DNA of 64,000 nt, from assembly GCA_012862575.1 (NCBI GenBank), contig BLSF01000094.1:1-64000 (forward strand), written 5' to 3'. The translations under genes and the position numbers were made by a program. The notes beneath the pieces were generated by a model, which saw only the letters and a list, made by a program, of their open reading frames with translations, did no database searches and was not told where the DNA came from. This stretch comes from Parietichytrium sp. I65-24A. Lineage: Eukaryota > Sar > Bigyra > Thraustochytrida > Thraustochytriidae. Below are positions 10,425 to 20,628 of this stretch, piece after piece. Every line of letters starts with the position of its first letter. Positions within the stretch are counted from its first letter, which is position 1.

Positions 10425-11609
10425 ATGGCCGATGCCGATGTGAATGCTGGGACGATGCCGGAGATGACGGCGGAGCATGTGTTTCGCAACCTGCATCTGC
10501 GAAGGATTATCAAGGAGAATCACATGTCGCCCATGGAGTCGCTGGCGTTTAACAAGGAGAATCAGCACATGCTTGCGACCGCAGGGGGCTCGCTGGTGAG
10601 CATTTACGACAACAACCATTGTGGTGGACACCTGGACTTGACCTGCGTTCTCCCTAATGAACCCACGCAGTTTCAAAAGGGTGGTCGAGTGACGGAGCTT
10701 TCTTGGATGAAAACTCATGGGGCACTTGGGAACGAAGCACTCCTTGCGTTCGGCGGAGAAGCTGGAGAGATTGGGGTGATAAGTGTAGCGGAGACGCGCG
10801 TTGTGGAGCTGCTGCAGGGTCACGAGGCAGGCATTCTGGGCTTGTTATCGCATCCGAAGATTGGCGGAATACTGATTTCGTGCTCTGAGGACAAAACCGT
10901 TGGCGTGTGGAACGCTTTTGGAGACGATGCAAGATTTGTCGCAAGCCCTGTCTCTGGTACGAAGAGGGCAAGGAGGCCAGAAAAGTGTCTGGCGCAATTT
11001 AGCTTTGAAGGATCTCGGCTTGGCTCGCCGACGGCGATTGCGGTCAGTCACTGCGGTGGCTTCTTAGCAGTTGGATTTTCGAAGGGCAGCACTGCGATAT
11101 ATAATGTAGATTTTGAAGACCTGATGGAGAGCGATGGACTAGAAAATTTGGGAAAGTTGGAGAGCCCTGTGGCGACATTCACAATCAAAGGAGGCGCTTG
11201 TATTGACTGTTTAGAGTACCTTGATGCGACGAGACTGGTCGTACATAATGTGGCTGGCAAAGTTCAAGTGAACTGTACTTCCAAGCTGGAGACGCTCATG
11301 AACTTCTCCGTTCCGCGAGGGGATGTGCCTGCAAAGAGCAAGTCAAGTCGAAGCAGAACTAAATTTGGCCTGTCGAACACTGGCTCCTACATGTGCTGCG
11401 GGAACGGCGCTGGGGAAGTGTATATTTTCAACTTGGACACATCAGAGCTAATTCACAAACTCGCAATGCCTCGAATCAAAGGGTTTGTCACTGCAGCCGC
11501 CTTCGCGGGCGACGACCGGTCTTTAGCTCTGTGCACCGACGACAGCCTTCTCTGGCGCTGGGACTACTCCATTGTTGACGAAGAGCTGAAAGACCCTGCC
11601 GAGCCCTAA
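10425..11609 (+). CDS. WD40-repeat protein
   Basis: 394 aa from the ATG in the context AAAATGGCC. An upstream in-frame ATG at 10356 would add 23 residues (417 aa) and cannot be excluded. The protein reads as a single beta-propeller. WD-like strands include LAFGGEAGEIGVISV, GILISCSEDKTVGVW with a canonical D-x-x-x-x-x-W end, FLAVGFSKGSTAIYNV and SYMCCGNGAGEVYIFNL, and the last blade closes with ALCTDDSLLWRWD. A basic loop, GTKRARRPEK, interrupts the middle. Chromatin-type propellers (EED, LRWD1) have a similar layout, but the match is not specific enough to name it. It is likely a protein-interaction scaffold. Confidence 0.72.
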   Translation: MADADVNAGTMPEMTAEHVFRNLHLRRIIKENHMSPMESLAFNKENQHMLATAGGSLVSIYDNNHCGGHLDLTCVLPNEPTQFQKGGRVTELSWMKTHGALGNEALLAFGGEAGEIGVISVAETRVVELLQGHEAGILGLLSHPKIGGILISCSEDKTVGVWNAFGDDARFVASPVSGTKRARRPEKCLAQFSFEGSRLGSPTAIAVSHCGGFLAVGFSKGSTAIYNVDFEDLMESDGLENLGKLESPVATFTIKGGACIDCLEYLDATRLVVHNVAGKVQVNCTSKLETLMNFSVPRGDVPAKSKSSRSRTKFGLSNTGSYMCCGNGAGEVYIFNLDTSELIHKLAMPRIKGFVTAAAFAGDDRSLALCTDDSLLWRWDYSIVDEELKDPAEP

Positions 11610-12176
11610 AATGCTCGCCTCCATGCTCTGCGTCCGGCTATAGCTGCCCTGAACTGTTTCACTCACTTGTCCAACCAACTCTACACCTAAACTCCAAAAC
11701 CTAAATCAACTGTGCGCCGAAGCGCCATCATCGTCGCGACCGACACGCACATTTCAAGATATACGCACGCAGCTCTCGCTTCAAACTCTAGCTAGAGGCA
11801 TCCAGAATCGGTCTTGCCCTTAGTCCCGGACTACTCTGCCATACCCGCCGGCAGCCACACAGACTCTCGGACATCTGAACTATCTGAACAGTGCAAAACT
11901 CCCAACACACTCGACAAAAACACAGACACCATTGCACTGCACTGCACTGCATTGCGTTGCGTTACGTTACGTTACGTTACGTTACGTTGCTGTCCCTCGG
12001 GCCGCGCATCAGCAAGCAACAGTCCGCTCCTCATTCGCGAGCGCCTTCTCTTGCGGACCTGAAGACCTTGTCGTGTTGTTGTTGTTGTTGTTGTTGTTGT
12101 TGTGTTGTTGTTGTTGTTGTTATTGGTCGACTCTCCTGTTCTCTTGGCAGCAAGGAAGCGAGGAAGCGGTGCGGAG
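11610..12176. other. repeat-rich leader of the ATP-synthase-alpha-like gene
   Basis: No gene seen. It holds a short TGCAC repeat (11934-11950), a pentamer array GTTAC x5 (11961-11985) and a (TTG)n tract (12074-12121) ending 55 bp before the start codon. The (TTG)n would give a poly-Leu extension only from a non-ATG start. Confidence 0.5.
12074..12121. repeat. (TTG)n trinucleotide repeat
   Basis: About 15 TTG units with one interruption, in the probable 5'UTR of the gene starting at 12177. Confidence 0.95.
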
Positions 12177-13790
12177 ATGCTGCGGCGATGGGGCACGAGG
12201 CTGCTGAGCAGTGGGCGGAAAGCTGCATGGGAGCCGACGCTGGCGCTGGAAGAGCAGATCATGAAGCGTGCGACGGGTCTCGGCGCAGCGAGTGTGGAGG
12301 AGGCTGGCAAGGTTGTGGAGGTCCGCGACGGGTTTGTGAGCGCGTCGGGACTTAGCGCGGCTCGCGTGGGAGATGGTGTGGATATCGTGGGCGAAGATGG
12401 GTCCCAGACGCGCGGGTTTGTGGTGAGCTTGGGCAGGAATTTGTGCCAGATCGCAACGATACGCCAAGTAAGTCACTCGCTTGCCACTGTGAAGCTAAGC
12501 AAAGGAATGGCGGACTACGGCGCTCCATTTGCCGCACCGCGCTTCACACCAGCACTCGCGATCCATCCTGACGGCTCTGCGATTCAAGCGTTGGGCCAAG
12601 CGCTTGGCATGGACTACGGTTCGCCGGAGAAGCAGGTGCCAGTGCCAGGCAAACTGGACGTGCGGGTGGACGCCGTGCAAGACCGCGAGAGGGTGAGTAA
12701 GCAGCTGCATACCTCTGTTTTGGCAATCGATGCCCTTTTTCCGGTAGGTCTTGGCGAACGCGTGGCGATTGTTGGACGGAACAGAGAAATGCTCCGCAAA
12801 GCTGCTCTACAGGTGCTGCTGAACCAGGCTCAGAGTGATTCTATCGACAAATGCATTTGGGTTTCCGCCGGTCATGACATCCATGCAGTCCGAGATGTAA
12901 TGTCAGAGGCCAAGAAGCACGGGGTGCTGAATAAGACGATGGTGGTGGCCTCCACGGACGGGGATAATTGGGTTTCGGATGCTCTCGCGCCTTTCACAGC
13001 ATTTTCCATCGCTGAACGTGCTTCTCGGGAGAGTGGAAATGTTCTTATGATCGTGGACGACCTAAACTCCATCGCCGCAGGCCTGGCCAAGCTTGATGCT
13101 GCAAGAACGCGAACCCAGGCACCATTGCAATCCAAGTGGACTCAACCACACAAGTGGCTTGAGCTTGCCGGCAACTATGGCAAGGGATCCCACGAAAGAT
13201 CTGTCACATGTGTGTGTCTCCTGCAAACGGACGCCTCTATGCAATCCGATCAAGTGTTGGACTCAATTTCTGGACAAGTGGATGGCGTACTTTTTATGGG
13301 AGACCGTGGGTGCACCATTCATTCAGTCGGCAAAGGGCTCCCAACCGTTCGCGGAGGCCACCAGCACGCGGCACTCTCGGCTCTGGCAAGGAAGCTGAAG
13401 AGGAACACTTATGTGGCTGCGCAGCACGAGGAAAACGCCCTTCTTGCCAAAAGGTATGGGCTTAACCACGACGACGAGTTTGAGTTCAGCCAGTGGCTCG
13501 ATATGGCTAAAAACTTTCGCGCCATCTTTGAGCATGACCTGCGGATCCCATTCGCGCCAACTTTGGGGGAGCAGATCATCACATTATACATTTGCACAAA
13601 TGAGTGGTTGAGCGATAAGGTGCGTGCTCCGAACGCCGTACAATTTGTCAATAAGGTCCTCAAGGAGGCGGACGCAACTGGCCTCTTGAAGCGTATCAGC
13701 GATCTTGGAAGGGAAGAAACGTTGGAGTCGAATCCCGCATTAGAGCGGGCACTGCGAGACATTGTTGCTAAAGCTCACCGCGAGATCTGA
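12177..13790 (+). CDS. Divergent mitochondrial F1 ATP synthase alpha-like protein lacking the Walker A motif
   Basis: 537 aa, one exon. The N-terminus MLRRWGTRLLSSGRKAAW is an arginine/serine-rich, acid-free mitochondrial presequence. The body follows F1 alpha in order: beta-barrel (GKVVEVRDGFVSASGLSAAR, 44-63), VSKQLHTSVLAIDALFPVGLG (173-193), nucleotide domain and C-terminal helical domain. Where alpha subunits have GDRQTGKT, this protein has VGRNREMLRK (about 199-208), with no GKT/S. The rest is far more diverged than a working alpha subunit. The region equivalent to SRVGSAAQ reads PTVRGGHQHA, so the conserved arginine may survive. It could be a non-nucleotide-binding structural paralogue in the ATP synthase, an assembly factor, or a replacement of one alpha copy. 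The canonical alpha gene is not in this window. Confidence 0.8.
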   Translation: MLRRWGTRLLSSGRKAAWEPTLALEEQIMKRATGLGAASVEEAGKVVEVRDGFVSASGLSAARVGDGVDIVGEDGSQTRGFVVSLGRNLCQIATIRQVSHSLATVKLSKGMADYGAPFAAPRFTPALAIHPDGSAIQALGQALGMDYGSPEKQVPVPGKLDVRVDAVQDRERVSKQLHTSVLAIDALFPVGLGERVAIVGRNREMLRKAALQVLLNQAQSDSIDKCIWVSAGHDIHAVRDVMSEAKKHGVLNKTMVVASTDGDNWVSDALAPFTAFSIAERASRESGNVLMIVDDLNSIAAGLAKLDAARTRTQAPLQSKWTQPHKWLELAGNYGKGSHERSVTCVCLLQTDASMQSDQVLDSISGQVDGVLFMGDRGCTIHSVGKGLPTVRGGHQHAALSALARKLKRNTYVAAQHEENALLAKRYGLNHDDEFEFSQWLDMAKNFRAIFEHDLRIPFAPTLGEQIITLYICTNEWLSDKVRAPNAVQFVNKVLKEADATGLLKRISDLGREETLESNPALERALRDIVAKAHREI

Positions 13791-14051
13791 TATTTTCTTT
13801 CTTATAAAGTAACGCACCTTTGGATTTGCATTGCAGAGACTGGAAGAATCAGAGTGAATTCATATACCCATCAAAAGCTTGCCGTGGTGATTTTATGCCG
13901 CCCGTTTCTTAGGTTTAGCGGCAGACTTTGGGCCAGCTCACAGCTTTGAAGAAGGAAAGGAAGAAAAGAAAAAGCGAATCAATAACCTATCAATAGTGTA
14001 TGTCATTTGTGTGTCAAGTTAAGGCATTGAGTACAAGTTTCACGGCAAGAT

Positions 14052-15089
14052 CTAATTTCCAAGCATGAGAGGAGAGCCTTCAGCCGAACCCGAAAGGTTT
14101 GGCCCGGCAATCAAAAGCTTTTCCAGCTTTGCGCACGCTTCCGCGCTGCTTTCGTCCACCTCTTCCTTGAAGTGGCCTGCGCCAGGCTTGAACTTCTCCA
14201 CAGCCTCTTCCAGATACTTGAAATTTTCTGGGGAGAGTCTCTCGCGGGCGTGGGCGTCATCCATGATCATGATGAGAAGATGGAGCGAGTGCTCGCGAAG
14301 GTCAACGTCCTCCGATAATATTGTCGTAGAAAAGAGGTCGACCAGAAGATCGACTGCTGCGATGCGGATCGCAGGCACAACGTTAAGAAGGTAGCGCATG
14401 AAAAACACTGCCTTCCTCTTGGACTTGATGTCGACTTTGTCCTCGCCATTGCGGATGATCTTGACGAGCAGAGCAACGCCTTTATGCTCTTTGATGAAGG
14501 CAATGGTGGCAGGGGTGCATTCTCGCACGAGGCCAGCCACTGCCAGGAGCGTCTTTGCAGTCTCCTGGGGAGAGATGTTCTCGCGTTCAAAGTTGGAGAT
14601 TAACAGCGGAAGCGCTCCCATCTCCATGGCCCACTCCTGAGGCTTGGGATTGTTCTGCACTACTGTGGCAAACACCTCCAGAGCGTGAATTCTGATGCTC
14701 TCCTCCTCGTCGCTAATAAGCTCGATCACAGTCTTGAAGCCGCCAATCTTGTGCAGGTCAGCGGCCCAATCGATTTGTTCCACCCACTCCTGCAGCGCCT
14801 TGAGCGCTTGCACTTTGGTCTGAACAAAGTCGTCTTGCGGCTCGCCAGCACCAGGCTGCTCTTGCTTGTCTTTGCTATCCTCACCATCCGCGTCTGCGTC
14901 TTTCCTCTTGATCTGCAAGATCTTGACGATCATCTTCATCTGATCCACCGGGTCCACAGTGTGGGCTTCGATGGCTTCCTTGAGCCACTCTTTCCTCTCC
15001 CCTGCCATGGCCTCGAACGGCGAGTCAATCGTCCCATCCGTGTACTTGAGCGACCATCTCAAGATACCGAGATACTTGTTCATGTCCAT
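14052..15089 (-). CDS. FES1: HspBP1/Fes1-type Hsp70 nucleotide exchange factor
   Basis: 345 aa, one exon, ATG at 15089. The N-terminus (MNKYLGILRWSLKYTDGT) is the Fes1 domain seen in Fes1/HspBP1. An acidic/lysine-rich insert follows (about 60-85), then armadillo-like helical repeats from about 90 to 310, such as FKTVIELISDEEESIRIHAL, GALPLLISNFER and GVALLVKIIRNGED. Family members clamp the Hsp70 ATPase lobe and speed ADP release in the cytosol. Length is close to that of human HspBP1. It converges with the ATP-synthase-alpha-like gene, 261 bp away. Confidence 0.9.
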   Translation of the reverse strand: MDMNKYLGILRWSLKYTDGTIDSPFEAMAGERKEWLKEAIEAHTVDPVDQMKMIVKILQIKRKDADADGEDSKDKQEQPGAGEPQDDFVQTKVQALKALQEWVEQIDWAADLHKIGGFKTVIELISDEEESIRIHALEVFATVVQNNPKPQEWAMEMGALPLLISNFERENISPQETAKTLLAVAGLVRECTPATIAFIKEHKGVALLVKIIRNGEDKVDIKSKRKAVFFMRYLLNVVPAIRIAAVDLLVDLFSTTILSEDVDLREHSLHLLIMIMDDAHARERLSPENFKYLEEAVEKFKPGAGHFKEEVDESSAEACAKLEKLLIAGPNLSGSAEGSPLMLGN

Positions 15090-15194
15090 TTTCCAATCCC
15101 GCTGCTCGGCTCACAATCCAACTATCCACGTATCCACGATACGCCACAATCTTTTATCAAATGAATGAACTACTTCGACTCGCTGCTCAAACTC

Positions 15195-15297
15195 CAAACT
15201 CAAAACTCAAAACTCAAAACTCCAACACAGGTCTGTTGTCTGAGGCCTTATACGAGTATTCGCCAATTCGCCAATTCTCCAATTCTCCAATTCACCA
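15195..15297. repeat. adjacent 7-mer (CAAAACT) and 8-mer (ATTCNCCA) tandem arrays
   Basis: Four near-exact CAAAACT units at 15195-15221, then five ATTCNCCA units at 15258-15297. They lie 105-210 bp upstream of the Fes1 start codon (minus strand). Confidence 0.9.
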
Positions 15298-15972
15298 AAT
15301 GCCCTTATGTTCTTGTCTTCTTATGTTGTTGTGTTCTTATCTTTGCGTCTCCTTTCGCTCTGTCGTCTCGTTGTTTGTTGCGTTGAGGGTCTGCCTCGTG
15401 GCAAGCATTCGCGCCCGCCATCCCGGGTTTTTCTACCGAAAAGGGTAGTCCTCAGCTACGCCCTCGGGGGGCGAACAGCGAAGAACGCGAGCGAACGATG
15501 CGGCGGAACTACGCGGCGGAAGGCGCATTCTAGAACGGAACAGAGTGAACGGAAAGGAACCAGGGCAGGGAACTACGCTGACTCTGGAAGGTTCGCGAAA
15601 ATGCTAGCGCTCTGTAGCAGTCCACATCCTCGCGAGCTCCTACTCAGTACTACAATAAATTCATAAGATCAGCGTCACTCGAAAGCCTAGTCCAGTGGCT
15701 ACCCCATTGTGACGCCGTAGTATGTAGTCTAGACTAGCTATCTCTCTACTCTAGTCAAGGAAGTAGCTACCGGCTAGCTGCGAGCTTTTGCATAGCTAGC
15801 TACTAGTAGTCCCTCGCCGAGTGGAGTGGAGACTAGCATTATTGGCAAAGTCCTATTTAATATTAATAATGCATTTTTCTTGACTGTGAATATCTGTGAA
15901 TCCCATGGCCATAGCAGCCATAACCATGTCCTCTGCGATGACGCTCACGATGTGAAGAGCATGCCATGGATG

Positions 15973-16005
15973 CAGAATTCAGAATTCAGATAATTCAGAA
16001 TTCAG
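15973..16005. repeat. TCAGAAT heptamer array, imperfect
   Basis: CAGAAT-TCAGAAT-TCAGAT, a short break, then TCAGAAT-TCAG. It is one of at least six occurrences of this unit in non-coding DNA of the window. Confidence 0.85.
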
Positions 16006-16565
16006 TTTTTTGATAAACTCGAAATACTAATTTTATTCTAAATCATTCAACACCGCCCTGACGATCTCCTTGGCTTGGTTATGCTTGGTTTGGCGAACCT
16101 CTCATCTTGTCGTTTGTTTGCCTTGAGAGGTAAAACGCGGTGTACGTACTACATGTTCACTATGTTGCCAATGACTCTGTTACTAAACCAGTGTGCGAAA
16201 TCGACAACTCCTTAGTCGCAGATAAGTTGATTGACAGTGAATGAAGTTGGAAGCGAGTGCGAATGGGAATGCGAATGCGAAAGGACAGTGGGAGAAGTGC
16301 GAGAAGAATACCTATCCAAACCTGATCGCGGATCTTCTCGGCCAGCTGTCCTCGTCGCGTACCTATCTATACCTGATCGAGGATCTTCGCAGCCCGCAGC
16401 GGCGTTCTCTTGGCCGCTTTTTTTCTTGAGTTGGTCAGTGCAAGCAAACGTGGGCCCTGGACTCCCTGGACTGCGCGACCACACCGCAAAGGAAGGAGGA
16501 ATTCGTTTTGGAGTTGGGACGCTGAGTTGTTGGGGCGCTGCTCGGCTGCTATAGTGTTGGCAACG

Positions 16566-17344
16566 ATGGCTCGAAGAGCGATTGGGAACTTGGTGCTACT
16601 GGGCGCACCCGGCTCGGGCAAAGGGACGTATGGAAAGCTGCTGGCAAAGTCTCTGGGAACCCCGCTGATAACGATGGGCGACCTGCTGAGGGATTCGAGC
16701 TCTCCAGAGCTCTTGCGTATAATAAAGTCCGGGAAGCTAGTTCCAGATGAGCTCGTGGTGGACATCTTGAAGAAGCGATTGGAGGCGAATGACGCATCGA
16801 ACGGCTTCATCTTGGTAAGTGCGCCTTTTCGTAGGTCAGAACAATCGATGTTTCGCCTAACCCGTGGCTGGCTGGCTGTTGTCGACTGGCTTCCTTTTGG
16901 AAGGACGGATTTCCTAGGACTGTGCCACAAGCGCGCACCTTGAAAAGCATGAATATCTCGGTTGACTTGGCGGTCGAGATTAAGCTGTTCAAAGAAGATT
17001 ACATTGTCGCCAAGCTTTTAGGGAGGCGGATTTGCATGAGCAAGGGCTGTGGGAAATCTTTCAATGTTGCACACGTGGAAAATGCCGCTGAGGGGGTTTA
17101 CATGCCAGCATTGTTACCAAAGCACGGCGACAAGACAAAGTGCGAATGCGGTGCAGACCTCTCATGTCGTGAGGATGACACGGAGCAAGTTATTCGTGAT
17201 CGGCTTGACGTCTATAAGAAGCAAACTCTTCCGTTGTTGGAGTTTTACGAGGGAAAAGGTGTTTTAGAATCATTTACAATTTTGCGTGGCTTGGAGGATA
17301 TGCCAAAGCTGGAGCGACGCGTTCGCGAGAAACTAGGGCTTTGA
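16566..17344 (+). CDS. Adenylate kinase
   Basis: Exons 16566-16814 and 16904-17344 flank an 89 bp intron (GTAAGT donor, AAG acceptor). Joining gives 229 aa and restores the hallmark FILDGFPRTVPQA. The P-loop GAPGSGKGTYG is at 13-23, and the NMP-binding region has ITMGDLLR. The long LID carries several cysteines (CMSKGCGKSF and CECGADLSC), suggesting a structural zinc site or disulfide, and ends in the usual RREDD-type segment CREDDTEQVIRDRL. It catalyses ATP + AMP <-> 2 ADP. Long-LID forms occur in mitochondria and cytosol; no clear presequence is seen (MARRAIGNLVLLGAPG begins almost at the first strand). It converges with glucosidase II, 142 bp away. Confidence 0.93.
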
Positions 17345-17486
17345 TCAAATGCAGGGAGCGACCAAGTGACTTCTAAAGCCAAGAAGAAGGACGGCTAGCG
17401 TTCTGATGAATTAAGCACTTTTAAAAACTAAATTTTAAACTCACTGTATAAGAATTTCTGTGCTTCCGCTCTTGATATGCATATAG

Positions 17487-20400
17487 TTACTGCAATGTGA
17501 TTTTGAAAGGCATCGAGATAAACTCGTGCACTGGCTTTCGCAGCACAACGGAATTGTTCTCGCTGTCAATCATGAACGGCACTTCAACGCCGCGAGAGTT
17601 CTTGGCGCTTGTGACGGCATCAGTGACACCAAATACGACGATACGCTCGACTTCTAGCTTTGGCTTGAAGCCGTTGCCGCAGTCGAGATTGGACTCGATG
17701 ATACCCTCGGACATGGTCATTTTGGCAGTGCAGGACGCTCCGCTCTGATACATGAAGCTGGACTCATCATCGACATAGAGAGAACCAGACGCGCTCTTGG
17801 TATTTGGGTCAAGCGCGATGAACAGAGAATAAGGGTCCTTGGCCATCATAGCCGAGCTCCTTCGTACGCGAAGTTTACGAGGCACGATGGAGCCTGCGCG
17901 CTGAAAGACCGGAATTTTGTCCAGAGACGCTTCCTCGATTATCGTTGAGCCACCGAGCTGAAGCTTGTGAGGCGCCTCGAATTGGTACCACGCTGTCCCT
18001 TTTGGAAGGTATACTCCTGTGGAAGTAGCGCCTGCGTCGGTAATGGGTTTTACCAGCAAGTCAAATCCGACCAGCCACTGATCTCCGATGGGGAAGGTCG
18101 CTTCGTCGTCAGGAGCCAAGTACCATAGAGGACGCATCACAGGTGCGCCGGTAAGCTCGTGCTCGCGAAAGATGGTGTACCAGAGAGGCAGGAGGGAGTA
18201 TCGCACTTTGACTGATTTGGCGATGCGCCCAAGCACTTGAGTGCCGAAGAGCCAAGGCTCCCTCCTTTTGGTGTCAATATGAGCGTGGGCCCGGAAGAAA
18301 GGCTGAAAGGCGCCTGCCTGGTACCACCGCTGCAAGAGCTCCGTATCGGGGTTATGGAAAAAGCCGCCTACGTCAGCACCAACGAACGGAAGCCCGGCAA
18401 TGTTCATGCTCAAGAGCATGTGCGACGCGATTTTGAGGTGCGACCACTGGGCAGCATTGTCTCCAGTCCATATCGCCCCATGCCTCTGTGAACCAGCAAA
18501 GAAAGACCGAGAAAGCACGAAAGGTCGCTTGACGCGCGGGTCGCTGAGCCCCGTCACTGAATGCTGCTTCTGAAACCTGCGAATAAGACCCTGAGAAGTG
18601 GCCATATGGTGATAAAAGCCGTAAAGGTTGTGCCATTCGCGATGCTCCACTCCGTCGAGTGACAGCGTCTGCTTGTGCATGGACACCTCCGGGCCGTTAA
18701 AGACAGAAGGCTCGTTCATGTCGTTCCAGATGAAGAGATGCTCGTTGCTGCCAATGTACTTGTCGAAAGCGAATTGGTCCGCCCACCAATCGCGAACCTT
18801 TGCATTCGTAAAATCTGGGTAGGAAGAATCTCCGGGCCAGCACCAGCCGTTAAATTCTTTTTTGCCATCCTTGTCTTGGGTGTAGAGATTCTGATCCATG
18901 GCCTCCTTATGAATGTAGTAGTTGTTGTCTCGCTTGATGTGTGGGTCAACAATGGTCACGATCTTCCTTCCGTACTGCGCGACATTGTCGATCATGTTTA
19001 GAGGCGTTGGGAACTTGTCCTTGTCCCAGGTGAAATAGCGCTTTCCATCAGTGTGCTCAATGTCTAGCCAAATCACGTCGTAAGGCAAGTCATGCTTCTC
19101 GAACTGTTCGTTGACTTCGCGGACGTCTTTTTCGTCTCGGTAATTCCACCGGCATTGGTGGTATGCAAGAGAAAACATGGGCGGCGTTGGGGTGGTGCCC
19201 GTCAGGGAAGCGTACTGTTTGTTGACCGCACCAGGTTCAGGGCCGACCATGACCATGAGGTCCACGACTCCGCTCTCGCTAATCCATCGAATGTCCTTTC
19301 CAGCGGAGTCCGCGGAGTCTGTAATGTCCACAAAGGTCTCCGAAGGGTTATTCCAAAAGATCCCGGAGGTAGAACCGGCCTTGTGTGCAACAACGACTGG
19401 AATATGGCCGTAGAGCGCCATGGCCTCGTCCAATTCGTACTCGAACACGTCCAGATTATACATACGGTAAGGCTCCGTGAAAGCATCAGCGCCGCCCCTC
19501 GTGCTCTTCAGAGAGAAAGGCGCGGCGTGCTCAGGAATTCCGTACACATGCTTGTAACCTACAAAGGAGACATCCATGCCAACAGACATGTGGCCTTTCG
19601 GCTTATTGTCGGTATGGCCACCGAATGACTCGGGAGCCTCCGTGTGGATCTTGAGAACCTCTTCGACCTTGTTCTCTTCTTGCTCGTCCTTTTCCCCATC
19701 TTCATAGATAGGCTTGCCGTCCTCTCCCCAGTCCAAAATCTTCCTCTCGGCATTTGGCTTGCTCTTGCTTCCCTCCAAGCTATCGCCTAGGCCGCTCGCG
19801 GACCCAGCTTGTCCGGCGTCTGCCTTTTGTTGCCGTTGCTCAAAGTACAGCTTGCCTTCTTTGTTAACCCAGACGATCGGCGCTCCACCAGCGCCGTCCA
19901 AGACTGCGACACTGAAAGGAGATTTGTACACGCGAGCGAAGATTTTCCCGTCCTGACTCTGCAGCTCAAAGGACTCTGCGGATTCTTCGCCCAGCTTCAT
20001 CTTACTGGCGTGGTTCTGAACAGACTCCACCAAAACATCTGGCGGCTCATAACGCGGCTCCATGCCCTCTCTCTCCAACTCTGTGATGCGCATCCTAAGA
20101 ACCCCCGACTCGTACGTCTGGAAGCTCATTGCCAAAGGGCTTCCGCCGCCCACGCTCACCTTGGCGGTGACAGACATTGAGTCTTGCGCCAACGCAGCCG
20201 ATCCATCTTCAACCACGTACTAGACATCCATTTCCCCCATCAGCAGTTCATGCATTCCCGAGTCCATCATGAAATCACGAAATCAGAAACCCGTCAACCA
20301 GCAAAACCGTCGAGCACAAGCAGCCAAAGACACACCAGCACATTACACATTACACCAAACACATTTCAACCCAGTCAGTCTCACTCTCTGCCACACACAC

Positions 20401-20628
20401 ACACACAAACCCAACATTCCATCTATCGCAACTGTCATGATCAAAGTCCATATCTTCCAACTCATCATCGCCACGCACCTTGTCTGCAAACTCCTTGTCC
20501 CTGTTCCTGGCACAGAATCCGCTCTTCGCGCAAGTTCTAAACTTGCTTCTATCGACGCCAGCCACCTGTCCCGGCGACAGCACTACGACCACCAGCGCCA
20601 ACGCCAAAGCCAACTTTGTTCGCGCCAT
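17487..20628 (-). CDS. GANAB: Glucosidase II alpha subunit (GH31), ER N-glycan trimming
   Basis: Two exons: 20628-20479 (50 codons) and 20219-17487. The 259 bp intron has a GTGCGT donor and CTAG acceptor, phase 0. Exon 1 encodes a signal peptide (MARTKLALALALVVVVLS) and the family start VDRSKFRTCAKSGFC. Exon 2 alone lacks any secretion signal, which supports the join. The 960 aa product has the N-terminal beta-sandwich with an acidic, Lys-rich low-complexity insert, then the GH31 barrel: PYDVIWLDIEHTDGKRYF, the nucleophile motif WNDMNEPSVF, and WTGDNAAQWSHL with the acid/base aspartate. It removes the two inner glucoses from Glc2Man9GlcNAc2 during calnexin-cycle quality control, normally bound to a beta subunit with the ER-retention signal. 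No HDEL is present here, as expected for alpha. Confidence 0.95.

Larger units (their letters stand above)
15090..16565. other. divergent spacer between Fes1 and adenylate kinase, repeat-rich
   Basis: No gene seen. It contains a CAAAACT heptamer array (15195-15221), an ATTCNCCA octamer array of five units (15258-15297), a cluster of eight CTAG tetramers (15687-15836), a TCAGAAT array (15973-16005) and a TGACAGTGA motif (16232-16240). Confidence 0.5.
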
